Source of the DNA: DATBFG01 sp036558645
GTDB taxonomy: Bacteria > Acidobacteriota > Terriglobia > Terriglobales > Acidobacteriaceae
NCBI GenBank assembly: GCA_036558645.1
Contig: DATBFG010000048.1
Span: 1-64,000, forward strand
DNA: 64,000 nucleotides
Reading direction: 5' to 3'
Positions 1 to 7,961 of the stretch are shown here, in pieces (the stretch's first letter is position 1; every line of letters begins with the position of its first letter). The notes under the pieces were generated by a model, which saw only the letters and a program-made list of their open reading frames with translations, was not told the DNA's origin and ran no database searches. The position numbers were made by a program, and so were the translations under genes.

Positions 1-1
1 C

Positions 2-634
2 CCGGAACGCGCCGGTCCCGGACCCAAAGACCCCAGTTCTATTGTCTGGCTCTACCACTCCCATACCAATGAACTGAAGGATGTCGAGAGCGGATTGATC
101 GGGGCGATGATCATCACGCGCCGCGGGATGGCAGACTCCACTGGCAAGCCGAACGATGTCGATCGCGAATTCGTCTGCCTGTTCCAGTTGTTTGACGAAA
201 ACGTCAGCTGGTATCTCGACCACAACATCCAGACTTTTACCGGCGACCCCAAAGGGGTAAACAAATTGGAGTTTGCCCCCGTCGACGACATGGGGAACTT
301 TTCGGGCCTGGGTTCAGGCTTCACCATTTCCAACGCCAAGTTTGCGATTAACGGCTACATCTATGGAACCGGTCCAATGATGACCATGAAGAAAGGCGAG
401 CGCGTTCGGTGGTACCTGGTTGCCCTTGGCGAACAGTTCAGCGTTCACACTCCGCACTGGCATGGCAACATCGTCCTGCACGACGGCAAACGCACTGACG
501 TTGTCCCGCTGATGCAGGCGCAAATGGAAACGGTCGACATGGTTCCCGATAACCCTGGCATCTGGATGTTTCATTGCCACATCGACGATCACATGGATGC
601 GGGAATGGCGACGCTATACAAGGTCGAACCCTAG
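2..634 (+). CDS. Multicopper oxidase, C-terminal part (runs off window start)
   Basis: The frame is open from base 2, so the gene begins outside the window and about 210 residues are visible. Copper-binding motifs of the multicopper oxidase family are clear: WLYHSH near the start of the visible part, HTPHWHGN, and near the C-terminus HCHIDDHMDAGM, which supplies the His-Cys-His centre and a Met axial ligand of the type 1 site. The ESGLIGAMIITRRG stretch after the HSH motif is usual for the ceruloplasmin/hephaestin-like branch. By family the enzyme oxidises a metal ion or small reductant and reduces oxygen to water, normally outside the cytoplasm; the substrate cannot be told from this end. 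The C-terminus is intact and of normal length after the last motif. It is followed after 14 bases by a small membrane protein. Confidence 0.92.
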   Translation, partial: PERAGPGPKDPSSIVWLYHSHTNELKDVESGLIGAMIITRRGMADSTGKPNDVDREFVCLFQLFDENVSWYLDHNIQTFTGDPKGVNKLEFAPVDDMGNFSGLGSGFTISNAKFAINGYIYGTGPMMTMKKGERVRWYLVALGEQFSVHTPHWHGNIVLHDGKRTDVVPLMQAQMETVDMVPDNPGIWMFHCHIDDHMDAGMATLYKVEP

Positions 635-648
635 AGCGAGGTCGCTAG

Positions 649-1005
649 ATGACAACGATCGTGAAGCGAAGTGTTCTTCCAGTGACGCAAAGTTCAGCGG
701 CTCCTGAATTGTCTGATTTCGCGTGGGGATGTCCGATAACGCATACGCCAATCGCGACTCTCAGGCTTGCGGTGGCTTGGCCCGACAGCCCCAAACGATG
801 CAAAGGCCGCAATGTGCGCGGGATCAAATCGAGTGCCATGTTCTCTCTGGCCGTCGTGCTTCTGATCGTGCTGGCAGCGGCCGCAACGCTTTATGCCAAC
901 ACGTATCTCCAAGGACTGCTGATGCAGAGAATTCAACAGGTACAGCGCCACAACGAACCTCGCGCCCAGTACTCCGATGTCTGGAAGTGGCAGGGACGGA
1001 GGTAG
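649..1005 (+). CDS. Small single-pass membrane protein, start uncertain
   Basis: This is a 118-residue frame starting 14 bases after the oxidase, with a weak GA-rich stretch upstream. The first 60 residues are rich in Trp, Cys and Pro and do not look like a natural protein. The last 60 are convincing: a hydrophobic segment (about residues 64-82, FSLAVVLLIVLAAAATLYA) followed by a basic, Gln- and Arg-rich tail ending in DVWKWQGRR. The real start may therefore be the GTG near 814 or the ATG at 838, giving a protein of 55-65 residues. The position directly behind the multicopper oxidase suggests co-transcription, but no function can be named. It could also be a remnant of a longer membrane protein. 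Confidence 0.45.
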   Translation: MTTIVKRSVLPVTQSSAAPELSDFAWGCPITHTPIATLRLAVAWPDSPKRCKGRNVRGIKSSAMFSLAVVLLIVLAAAATLYANTYLQGLLMQRIQQVQRHNEPRAQYSDVWKWQGRR

Positions 1006-1072
1006 TTCGGAATCCGACCAATGGTCTCAAGAGGCCCAAAACGTTTGCTGGGAAACATTAAGGAGAACCGCG

Positions 1073-1600
1073 ATGATGCGAAATGGTTTATGCGCCCTGG
1101 CTCTTTCTGTAGCGCTCTTCCCGATTTGCGTGCCTGCATCGGCTCAAGGAGCGGATTCCTGCCAGCCGGTCTTTGACGCTCTGATCAAAGCCGCAACCAC
1201 TCCCAACCACAGTTACACGACCAGTACCGGCATCAACGGTGGCAAGACAACTGAGGCCGAGACGATCGTTGCCAATGGACAGAAATATATTCGCACGCGC
1301 GGGAAGTGGATGCGTATTCCAGTGAGCTCCCAGGACATGGTTGAGGAGGAAAAAGAACGAGAGCATCAAGGGAAATCGACTTGCCAGTTTCTTCGAACCG
1401 AATCCGTGAACGGCGAAGCCGCGATGCTCTACTCCTTCCATCGCAACTATGAAGACATCAAGGAAGACGGGCAGATGTGGGTGTCCAGAAGCAGCGGGAT
1501 GATCGTGCGCGCCGAGTTTGATGTAGACAGCCCAGAAAATAAGGTAAAGGAACACCGCTCTTCCCGGATCGAGTACGGCAACATCCAGCCGCCCATATAG
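1073..1600 (+). CDS. Secreted protein of unknown function
   Basis: The start is fixed by AAGGAG 7 bases before ATG 1073. The protein has 175 residues with a typical signal peptide (hydrophobic core LCALALSVALF, cleavage near ASAQG). The mature part has a Cys near the N-terminus (DSCQPVF) and a second at STCQFLR, which could form a disulfide, then beta-strand-rich sequence with YIRTRGKWMRIP and MWVSRSSGMIVRAEF. The alternation of strands and the 'experimental reagent on a prepared substrate' look (KYIRTRGKW, SGMIVRAE) resembles LolA/LolB-type lipoprotein-binding folds, but this is only an impression. It is the last intact gene before a run of gene fragments. The frame stays open for 78 codons after its TAG (see next entry). 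Confidence 0.75.
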   Translation: MMRNGLCALALSVALFPICVPASAQGADSCQPVFDALIKAATTPNHSYTTSTGINGGKTTEAETIVANGQKYIRTRGKWMRIPVSSQDMVEEEKEREHQGKSTCQFLRTESVNGEAAMLYSFHRNYEDIKEDGQMWVSRSSGMIVRAEFDVDSPENKVKEHRSSRIEYGNIQPPI

Positions 1601-1837
1601 TCGCGACGCGGTTCGACAATTCTTTCCGGCTTTAAGAAGGCCCAAGGTTATGAATCCGGCCGCTCCCAAATTGCCTTCTACAACTCCGACGGAACCATTG
1701 TGATTTTGCTGACCGGACAGCTAGGTGCGCAGGGCGAGAACGCAGATGCATTTTCCGTCACCTATGGACACTATCAACCTGGCATTTCCGAAAAAACGAT
1801 CGTAAGCATGACGCAGGGGAAAATCGCATGCCCTTGA
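1601..1837 (+). pseudogene. Open frame without a start codon, in frame after the preceding stop
   Basis: After the TAG at 1598-1600 the same frame stays open to TGA 1835-1837. From about 1622 it reads like real protein (GYESGRSQIAFYNSDGT, then ITVILLTG-like and VTYGHYQPGISEKT strands). No ATG occurs before the last few codons and no ribosome binding site is visible. The likeliest reading is the C-terminal remnant of a deleted gene that happens to share frame with the upstream one. A read-through extension of the upstream protein is the less likely alternative. The family was not recognised. Confidence 0.4.
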
Positions 1838-1888
1838 TTGTGTGGATTAACACTCTGCTGTGCGTGGGACCGTCGAGGGGAGAAGGAA

Positions 1889-2164
1889 ATGAGTAGTTCA
1901 GGAAAACTCGGATTTCAAGTGACCGTGCTCTTCTGGTTGGCATCGACATCCGCCATGGCGCAGCAGAATGTGGACCTGCCGTCCATCATTGACGTACACC
2001 TGCACGCACTACATGCCAATTCTTTTGGCAGTCCCACACCACCCGTGTGTGCCGGCGACAAAGATGATCTGGCCTTCGTGCCCATCGACCCAAAGAATGG
2101 ATACAGCCTGCTTAGCACGGAAGCTTGCTCTACGCCGATGCAGGCGCCTCAGAGCGATGAGTAA
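1889..2164 (+). pseudogene. Amidohydrolase, N-terminal fragment
   Basis: The start ATG at 1889 has a purine-rich GAGAAGGAA before it and opens a signal peptide (VTVLFWLASTSAMAQQ). The mature part begins PSIIDVHLHALHANSFG, the metal-binding HxH strand that opens the TIM barrel of the amidohydrolase superfamily. The frame ends after 91 residues, where a full enzyme would be 350-450 residues, so the catalytic barrel is missing. Sequence downstream to 2600 carries no recognisable continuation in any frame. This is a truncated secreted metal-dependent hydrolase, not a working gene. Confidence 0.6.
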
Positions 2165-2605
2165 GTGCCGCCGGGGGCTCCATTGGTGTACGGCGAAGGG
2201 GCTTAATCCATTTGCGAAGCATTCGCCATTGCACAATGCTGTCCTACTGCAAGTGTTCGTCGCTGTGACAGTCATTAACCGGGTTGACCTGGCAGCGGTA
2301 ATGAAAGCGAAAAGATTCTGCTCAAAAGTCATTGAAAATGACAAATCCTCTAGAAACGTACCCTGCATAGGTAGCATTCCCCTACTTACGAACCGAACTC
2401 ACGAAATGTGACAGACTCGGAGAGTCGCAAGAAGTGAAGTCCTGCCCTGAGCGCACGATATTCAACCTTGAGCAATGATGACAGAGCAAGTTTGACAGTC
2501 GGAGATTAAGTTGATTTCACTGTTAGTGGGGCGTGAACTTGGGCCCGCTTCCCCCTAGCGAGCACCGTCCGTTCACGCCCTCACCGTCGCGTGTCTTCCA
2601 ATGAT
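2165..2605. other. Intergenic stretch, no gene seen
   Basis: About 440 bases between the amidohydrolase fragment and the NTF2-like fragment. No frame in it reads like protein, and no tRNA, terminator or repeat was recognised. It is probably decayed coding DNA. Confidence 0.5.
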
Positions 2606-3022
2606 TCATCTTGAGGCACTCTTTGTTAGGCTCGCAGAGCTCCCCCAAGAGGTCCGCGACGCAGCGCACATGTTAACCTCGTAGACCGATTCGGAAAAGA
2701 AGAATCCAGAGCACTGGAAATTTACTGGGTAACCCGTAATGAAGTGGTTGGCAACCAACCGCCATCGCCCTTGCTGCTTTACCCATACCCTGGTACACCG
2801 AGTGCCTCGGGGAACGGCTTTGTCTTTGTCTTGCCCAACCATTGTTGAGAGGCCAGTCTCAACCGCAGTTTTTTCGTAGACGCGTACCTGAACCTCATCG
2901 GTTGTGATGGATTGAAATTTCAGATCACCAGACGTGAAATCCGAAAGCACCTGTGGCTTGCTTCTCACTGTGCCGCCTGGTCCTGCGCCGATAAAATCAT
3001 CCGCAATAGATGCGAATCGCAT
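2606..3022 (-). pseudogene. NTF2-like (DUF4440/SnoaL-type) protein, N-terminally truncated
   Basis: The 138-residue frame contains the second half of a small NTF2-like fold: ADDFIGAGPGG, the LSDFTSGDLKFQSI helix-strand, then VQVRVYEKTAVETG and TRVWVKQQGRWRLVANHF, which is the usual end of DUF4440 proteins. The first helices, about 40 residues in family members, are missing; homology begins only a few codons after the apparent ATG. The C-terminal 35 residues are not family-like and may be read-through. Its apparent start lies inside the end of the polymerase X fragment, so the two remnants were joined by a deletion. A functional protein is unlikely. Confidence 0.55.
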
Positions 3023-3254
3023 CTCCTATGCCGGGGAACCGAGTCAGGTCCTCGTCATTACGGACCATTTCCTCCAGACTGTCCGACAAATGACGGATGC
3101 GGGCGGCAGCGCGTGGATAGGCCTTAATCTTGTAAGGATTTTCCTTTTGTGAGGACAGAAGCTGAGCCAGGCTGGCGAGCCGGTCGGCAATCTCCGCATT
3201 GCTGAGAACTGGAGAAGAGTCGGGTCCGTTGTGGATACGTGCCTTCATCTTCAA
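2997..3254 (-). pseudogene. DNA polymerase X (PolX-type), N-terminal fragment
   Basis: The 85-residue frame matches the N-terminal helix-hairpin-helix region of bacterial family X DNA polymerases: NAEIADRLASLAQLLS, NPYKIKAYPRAAARIRHLSDSLEEM, and the HhH motif DLTRFPGIGDAI. The homology stops after GDAI and a TGA follows within six codons. A complete PolX has about 570 residues with polymerase and PHP nuclease domains, so less than a sixth is present. The break falls at about 3000-3016, exactly where the NTF2-like fragment on the same strand starts in another frame. Confidence 0.65.
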
Positions 3255-3499
3255 TCAGAGGGTACTAAAGCCCGGATGATTGGTAGCGAATGTTGCCGTT
3301 TGGCGTCAAAAATCCTCATCCGAGCATAACAACCAGAAGTCCTGGAATGCATTCAGAGTTCCCATCAGGTACTTGCCTGTGCAGTCGGTCGCAGCATGAG
3401 GAACTCTGACTCGCTCATTATCACCAGGCCTTGACGCCAATCCAACCTCAGAGGATGCTCCGGCACCTAAATCCCCGCGAGCCCACAAAGGAGAATTCG

Positions 3500-3679
3500 A
3501 TGCCAAACGATCCAAACGAGAAGAATCCGCAACCGGGGCAGGGAGGTCAGTCAAGTCACGAATCCAGCCAACAAGGGCAGGACAATCCTCAACGCCGTCA
3601 GCCTCAGGGGGAGCCCGATATTGAAGGTGATCAGGAAAGAGACAAAGGGCAGGACCAGGGACAACGGCGGGCGTCGTAG
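3500..3679 (+). CDS. Small hydrophilic Gln/Gly-rich protein
   Basis: A 59-residue protein with AAAGGAG eight bases before ATG 3500. It is almost free of hydrophobic residues and dominated by Gln, Gly, Asp, Glu, Pro, Arg and Ser (NPQPGQGGQSSHESSQQGQD), so it should be disordered. Similar low-complexity hydrophilic proteins are often stress-induced, and this one lies 68 bases before a YciE-type ferritin-like protein and a DUF2231 membrane protein, each with its own good ribosome binding site. A shared stress role is inferred from that context only. No domain was recognised. Confidence 0.7.
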   Translation: MPNDPNEKNPQPGQGGQSSHESSQQGQDNPQRRQPQGEPDIEGDQERDKGQDQGQRRAS

Positions 3680-3747
3680 AACTTGCGAGGTCCCGGCGGT
3701 GCCGAACTTTACCTTCTGGTCATTAACCTAAAAAGGAGAACACATTT

Positions 3748-4305
3748 ATGCCGGATCAAGGATTGGAAGAAATATATGTCGAGGAATTGAAGGACCTGTA
3801 CAACGCCGAGAACCAACTTCTCAAGGCTTTGCCGAAGATGGCAAAGGCCGCGTCCTCGGAAGCGCTAAAGTCTGGCTTTGAGGAGCACCTTGAACAGACA
3901 CGAGGACATGTACAGCGACTGGAGAAGATTTTCAAGGCTCTCGATGAGAACCCTAAGGGCAAGAAATGCGTCGGCATGGAAGGACTGATAAAAGAGGGCA
4001 GTGAAATCATGGATGAGGACTTCGAGGGAGCGCTGATGGACGCGGCGCTGATCGGGGCGGCGCAGCGGGTCGAGCACTACGAAATTGCTGCATATGGCAC
4101 GGTGCGCGACTTCGCTGAGATTTTGGGCAATTCAGATCAGGCTGCGCTGTTACAGCAGACACTCAGTGAGGAGAAAGAAACGGACGAAAAACTGACTGAG
4201 TTGGCCAAAGAGATCAACGTCAAGGCAGGTAGTGCGGAAGGCGCCGAAGAAGAAAAGCGGTTGTCATCTAAGTCGGCAAGCAAAGTGTCAAGGCGCGTCG
4301 CATAG
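3748..4305 (+). CDS. YciE/YciF-type ferritin-like DUF892 protein
   Basis: AAAAAGGAG lies upstream of ATG 3748. The 185 residues fit the DUF892 family, a four-helix ferritin-like bundle: opening helix EEIYVEELKDLYNAENQLLKA, middle helix GFEEHLEQTRGHVQRLEKIF, then DAALIGAAQRVEHYEIAAYGT and the closing helix with LLQQTLSEEKETDEKLTELA. The Glu and His residues in ENQLL, EEHLEQTRGH, QRVEHYE and SEEKETD are the candidate di-metal ligands. The last 25 residues are a Lys/Ser/Arg-rich tail. The family is linked to general stress and metal or peroxide handling in enterobacteria, with biochemical function still poorly known. It sits between a small disordered protein and a membrane protein on the same strand. 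Confidence 0.93.
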   Translation: MPDQGLEEIYVEELKDLYNAENQLLKALPKMAKAASSEALKSGFEEHLEQTRGHVQRLEKIFKALDENPKGKKCVGMEGLIKEGSEIMDEDFEGALMDAALIGAAQRVEHYEIAAYGTVRDFAEILGNSDQAALLQQTLSEEKETDEKLTELAKEINVKAGSAEGAEEEKRLSSKSASKVSRRVA

Positions 4306-4341
4306 TCGAAAATCACCGGCCGATTCGGCTAGGAGATGATC

Positions 4342-4821
4342 ATGTCCAGTCCCGCCAGCATCAAAAAACATCCGATTCACCCGATGTTGGTAGCTTTGCC
4401 CATCGGCCTCTGGCTTTTCGCTCTGATATGTGACGTTGCCGCCATTGCAGGCGGGTCACCCATTTGGAGCAACGTGGCCCGCTACTGCATTGGCGGTGGG
4501 ATCATTGGTGCGATCCTTGCAGCCGTTCCCGGGCTCATCGATTACTTTTCGATAGATGAAGCTCAAATGAAACGGATCGCGACCTGGCATTTGGGCGTCA
4601 ATCTCACCGCCGTGGTCATCTACGCCGTGAACTGGTGGTTGAGGCTTCGTCTGGAAGCAACGGATTCTCTTCCGCTACTTCTATCGATCGCCGGCATCGC
4701 TCTAATAGGGTGGGGAGGTTGGCTCGGCGGAGAGATGGTTTACGTCAAGGGCATGGCAGTCGATGCCATGGAAAAACTGGCTCGCGAGAAGTCGAGTCCT
4801 TCTTCGCGGCGTGCTGCCTAG
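4342..4821 (+). CDS. DUF2231 membrane protein
   Basis: TAGGAG at 4330-4335 fits the ATG at 4342 (six-base spacer) better than the ATG at 4336, which it abuts. The protein has about 159 residues. It opens with the DUF2231 hallmark KKHPIHPMLVALPIGLW and has four predicted membrane helices: about residues 14-36, 47-66, 81-101 and 110-130. GLIDYFSI and TWHLGVNL are typical loop motifs of the family. The C-terminus is a short charged cytoplasmic tail. Function of the family is unknown; it often accompanies stress or redox genes. Here it follows the ferritin-like gene by 36 bases and is probably co-transcribed with it. Confidence 0.88.
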   Translation: MSSPASIKKHPIHPMLVALPIGLWLFALICDVAAIAGGSPIWSNVARYCIGGGIIGAILAAVPGLIDYFSIDEAQMKRIATWHLGVNLTAVVIYAVNWWLRLRLEATDSLPLLLSIAGIALIGWGGWLGGEMVYVKGMAVDAMEKLAREKSSPSSRRAA

Positions 4822-5089
4822 CAAGAAGCCATCAACTCGGATTTCAGTTCTGCATACTCTGAGGATGGTTGTCGTGCGCAATACAATTGCATCGGTTTAG
4901 AACCAATCGAGAGGCTGTGCAGCAATTTATCGCGAGACAGTCATCGACTGATCACCAGGAATCTGCGCGAACGGGAACGAACTGTGCGTTGCACACAAAG
5001 AGAGCCGTCGTCCCGGCATCACTGCCTGGAGACGGCCTGCTTTATACGATTTGTCCGGTAGGTTCCTATTACAAGGGACCGAGCTTGTC

Positions 5090-5362
5090 CTAGGCCGCTA
5101 GCTCCACTGGCCCGGTGTGGGCATCAGATCCATGCTGCTTCACCAACTTGTTATAAGTACCTAAAAGAAGGAAGGGCGCCGCCCACTGCCCAATGAATAA
5201 GGCCCAGCCGTCTCTTCCTGATAATTTCATGATGGCCGACGTTGCCATGGATGCCAGAGCCATCCCCAAAAACAAACTTGAAGGAATTTTGGAGGTTTGT
5301 TTTTCGATAGCTCCTGTGAATTGATCTTCGTGAACATCACCAGCTTCTACTCTTGATTCCAT
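5090..5362 (-). CDS. Small two-helix membrane protein
   Basis: A GGAGGAG site lies 7 bases upstream of the ATG at 5362. The 90-residue protein has a polar N-terminus (VHEDQFTGAIEKQTSKIPSS) followed by two hydrophobic segments, about residues 30-46 (LFLGMALASMATSAIMKLSG) and 53-70 (WALFIGQWAAPFLLLGTYN), and a polar tail with a His. I believe similar proteins are common in Acidobacteriota genomes but no named domain was recognised. It stands alone, convergent with the DUF2231 gene and with about 100 bases to its upstream neighbour on the same strand. Confidence 0.78.
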   Translation of the reverse strand: MESRVEAGDVHEDQFTGAIEKQTSKIPSSLFLGMALASMATSAIMKLSGRDGWALFIGQWAAPFLLLGTYNKLVKQHGSDAHTGPVELAA

Positions 5363-5464
5363 TGAATATCTCCTCCGCGTGACTTGGATGCTTGAGCATA
5401 TTGTGCGACCTGAGCTCCTGAAAATATCTAGAGTTTCCAGGATCAGAAAGGGAATACGAATTGT

Positions 5465-6061
5465 TCAAGAGAGTGGCGTAGCTGGAGGAGGCATTAAGTA
5501 GGAGATCAAAGTCGCGCTAAGTACGACGGCGAACAAAGGCGCGAGGGAGAAGACCGCAAGGTCCTTGAAGGTGACATTTTCGACAGATAGACGGCCATGG
5601 GTCTCAATATCACGCTGCAACGCGATCATGTCTGTTGGGGGAGGAGCGACGTCAGGCGGGGTCTCGGGTTGGGAGGCTGGTGCGGATTCCAAAACAGAGA
5701 TTCGAGTGGCAACCCGAACCCCTGGTTCATCCATGGAACTGGATAGCACACGAACGTGAACACCGGGAGCAAGACCTTTTGGCCCTTCCAGATCGGTATC
5801 AAATACGAAAAGGTGAAATTTATTATAGTTAGTCCGGACTACCATGGTTTGACGACTAGCCGACACCAATGTGCCTTCAAGCGAAGCCGAATTTTCCGGG
5901 TTCCTCTCTTTAGGTACTGGGGCTTCCTCGGGGCTTTGGCCGTGCGTTTGGGATTGACTTTGAGAACTGCTCTCTTGGAAGAATCCGCTCGCTGAAATCA
6001 CACCTTCAGAGAAGAAGCCTTCAGTTAGGGGCGACATGGCCGGCTGCTGCTGGGCAAGCAA
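5465..6061 (-). CDS. Secreted or membrane-anchored protein of unknown function; start disrupted
   Basis: The frame can start at TTG 6061, but the codons just upstream of it, to 6115, read as a good signal peptide (RPVTFLLLGILVSSC then ATLLAQ). They are preceded by an in-frame TGA at 6118-6116. An ATG at 6119-6117 sits one base out of frame with that signal peptide, so one extra base in its GAATTC sequence would explain the loss; an ATT start at 6115 is the alternative. The mature part is Ser/Gln/Pro-rich, then has a beta-rich domain (about residues 60-115 from the TTG: GTLVSASRQTMVVRTN, FHLFVFDTD, GVHVRVLSSS), a Pro-rich linker, and a C-terminal membrane helix (AVFSLAPLFAVVLSATLISY). The fold of the beta domain resembles an OB-type barrel, which is inference. 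Confidence 0.65.
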   Translation of the reverse strand: MLAQQQPAMSPLTEGFFSEGVISASGFFQESSSQSQSQTHGQSPEEAPVPKERNPENSASLEGTLVSASRQTMVVRTNYNKFHLFVFDTDLEGPKGLAPGVHVRVLSSSMDEPGVRVATRISVLESAPASQPETPPDVAPPPTDMIALQRDIETHGRLSVENVTFKDLAVFSLAPLFAVVLSATLISYLMPPPATPLS

Positions 6062-6120
6062 AGTCGCACAACTCGAAACTAATATCCCGAGCAGGAGAAA
6101 AGTGACAGGCCGAATTCATG

Positions 6121-6138
6121 TCAATGAGTGCTATCGCG
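6121..6138 (+). repeat. Dispersed intergenic motif, copy 1
   Basis: TCAATGAGTGCTATCGCG, ending two bases before the ATG at 6119 on the minus strand. Matches copies at 7696, 12640 and 13784 and the inverted copies listed below. Confidence 0.5.
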
Positions 6139-6403
6139 TATCAACAACCACGCGCATAGCGGGGTTGCAGGACCTTCACTCCACAAGACAAAGGGACACA
6201 TTGTGGCGGCCCTCTTTCGTGAAAATCACGATTTCAGCAGTTGAGCTCCGGTGAGAGACTCACCTCGTTATCCAACGTGACAATCAGAGAGAACAAATGT
6301 ATGGTTGAAAAAGAGGCGCACATCCTGCCGTTCTGACCCGGGACCATCCGGTGACTAGCCTCTGCGCTTTCCGCCTAGGTTGAGCCATACCTACTTGGTT
6401 TCT

Positions 6404-7543
6404 TCAAGGCGTAAGTTTGAACACTACCCCCACACCCTTGCCGCCACCCGCGGTTCCTGCATACAGGTTACCTTGAGCGTCCCGGATCATTCCTGCGAAA
6501 GGGTTGGCTCCCCCCGCAGGATCATACACGCTAAACTTTCCCGTCACGTCCAGCTTGTAAATGGTTCCAACTCCCCAAGGACCTTCGGTCTCGGTTGTAC
6601 CCCAGAAGTTCCCGGAGTTATCACGCACTAGGCGACCGAAAGGCTCGGTTCCATCCGCATCGGGGTCAAAGCTGTGGAGCACGGTCAGGGTTCCAGCGGT
6701 ATCCAACTTGTACAGGATTCCATTACCGAAAGCGCCTCCACTTACGGTGGTGCCATAGAAGTTGCCGTTCGAGTCCGCCATCAAACTTGTTGTGGGATGC
6801 TCGCCGTCAATTGCCGAGAAACTGTAGAGCACGGTTTCGTTGCCACTGGGATCCAACTTGAATACGGCTCCGAGATCGAAAGCACCGCCGTCGGTAGTGG
6901 TGCCGTAGAGGTTGCCATTGGCGTCTTGGATCAAACCCGCCGTAGGTTCTGATCCGTCCGGCGGCCCAGAGAAACTGTGCAGCACAGTCTCTTGACCAGC
7001 GGTATCCAGCTTGAAAACCGTTCCCAAGCCGTAGGCCCCGCCTGCAGAGGTCATACTATAAATGTTCCCCGCAGCATCCCGGATCACGTTTGGTGCATAG
7101 GGCGTGGCCCCGTCCGGTCCCGAGAAACTGTGCAGCAGTTGAAACTTACCGGCCGCATCGATCTTGAACACCGTTCCGAGATTGTAGGCGCCACCCCCGA
7201 TAGTCATGCCATAAAAGTTGTTTTCCGCATCCCGAACCAGACCGGTGTAGCCGGCTACTCCGTCCACGCCGTTAAAACTATGCAGCACGGTTTCGTGCCC
7301 AGTGGCATCCAGCTTGAATACCGTTCCCATGTTATAGACGCCGCCCTGACTGGTAGTACCGTAGAGGTTGCCGGCGCGGTCTCCAGCTAAGGGGCCGTAA
7401 ACTTGCGCACCGTCCGGCGTGTCCGCAAACTCATAAAGAACCTGAATATTCTGCGCTTGCAGGCTTTGGGTGAAAGCGACTGCGGAAAGCAGCAGAACGG
7501 AGAGGGCCACGCTCCGCGATCTAGTGCGTTGTGTTGTAGGCAT
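6404..7543 (-). CDS. Secreted GloVer-repeat protein, probable seven-bladed beta-propeller
   Basis: GAGGAGG eight bases upstream of ATG 7543 sets the start; a longer frame to 7657 has no such site. The 379-residue protein has a signal peptide (SVALSVLLLSAVAFTQSLQAQ) and then seven repeats of about 48 residues with the pattern ETVLHSFxxxDG, GNLYGTTxxGGAYxxGTVFKLD. These are the GloVer tandem repeats common in secreted Acidobacteriota proteins. Seven repeats fit one closed seven-bladed propeller, which is inference. No catalytic motif or C-terminal sorting signal is visible. It is divergent from the BNR-repeat gene at 7962, with a 418-base region between them that holds a promoter and a copy of the dispersed motif. 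Confidence 0.88.
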   Translation of the reverse strand: MPTTQRTRSRSVALSVLLLSAVAFTQSLQAQNIQVLYEFADTPDGAQVYGPLAGDRAGNLYGTTSQGGVYNMGTVFKLDATGHETVLHSFNGVDGVAGYTGLVRDAENNFYGMTIGGGAYNLGTVFKIDAAGKFQLLHSFSGPDGATPYAPNVIRDAAGNIYSMTSAGGAYGLGTVFKLDTAGQETVLHSFSGPPDGSEPTAGLIQDANGNLYGTTTDGGAFDLGAVFKLDPSGNETVLYSFSAIDGEHPTTSLMADSNGNFYGTTVSGGAFGNGILYKLDTAGTLTVLHSFDPDADGTEPFGRLVRDNSGNFWGTTETEGPWGVGTIYKLDVTGKFSVYDPAGGANPFAGMIRDAQGNLYAGTAGGGKGVGVVFKLTP

Positions 7544-7695
7544 CCCATTAGCCTCCTCACCGAAGCGGACCGGCGCGCTTCTGAGATGCAGGACCAGGGT
7601 AAAAAGACAGCCGGGGTTCCGGGCACGGGATCTTATCAACTGACACTGCGATTTCACTCAAAACCCCGAACAGAGTCTTTCGGCCCACATCTGGA

Positions 7696-7713
7696 TCAAT
7701 GAGTGATATCGGG
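7696..7713 (+). repeat. Dispersed intergenic motif, copy 2
   Basis: TCAATGAGTGATATCGGG in the divergent region, 153 bases upstream of the GloVer start. A perfect 8-bp inverted repeat (GGAAGGCT, 2-base loop, AGCCTTCC) follows at 7730-7747. Confidence 0.5.
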
Positions 7714-7804
7714 ATTTTTCATTGATTAAGGAAGGCTCCAGCCTTCCAACCCCCGTCTTGGGCTATCAGCAAGGGCTGCCTTTTGCTGTGCATTGTTTTG
7801 TATC

Positions 7805-7833
7805 TTGACCCACGCATTACTAGTGCCTATAGT
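7805..7833 (+). promoter_or_regulatory. Sigma70-type promoter for the BNR-repeat gene
   Basis: TTGACC (7805-7810), a 17-base spacer, and TATAGT (7828-7833) match the consensus well at ideal spacing. Transcription would start near 7840, leaving an untranslated leader of about 120 bases before ATG 7962. A short inverted repeat (GCCCG/CGGGC) near 7856-7871 falls in that leader. Confidence 0.5.
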
Positions 7834-7961
7834 TGTTGCGCTGTAATCGGGAGGGCCCGTTTGTTCGGGCATTCCGGTAAGAGACCCAGCCTATTTACCC
7901 CGAGCAAGCATGCCGCTCGTTCATTCGTGAAGATCGAACAACTGGAAGGAGCCTTTCCGCA

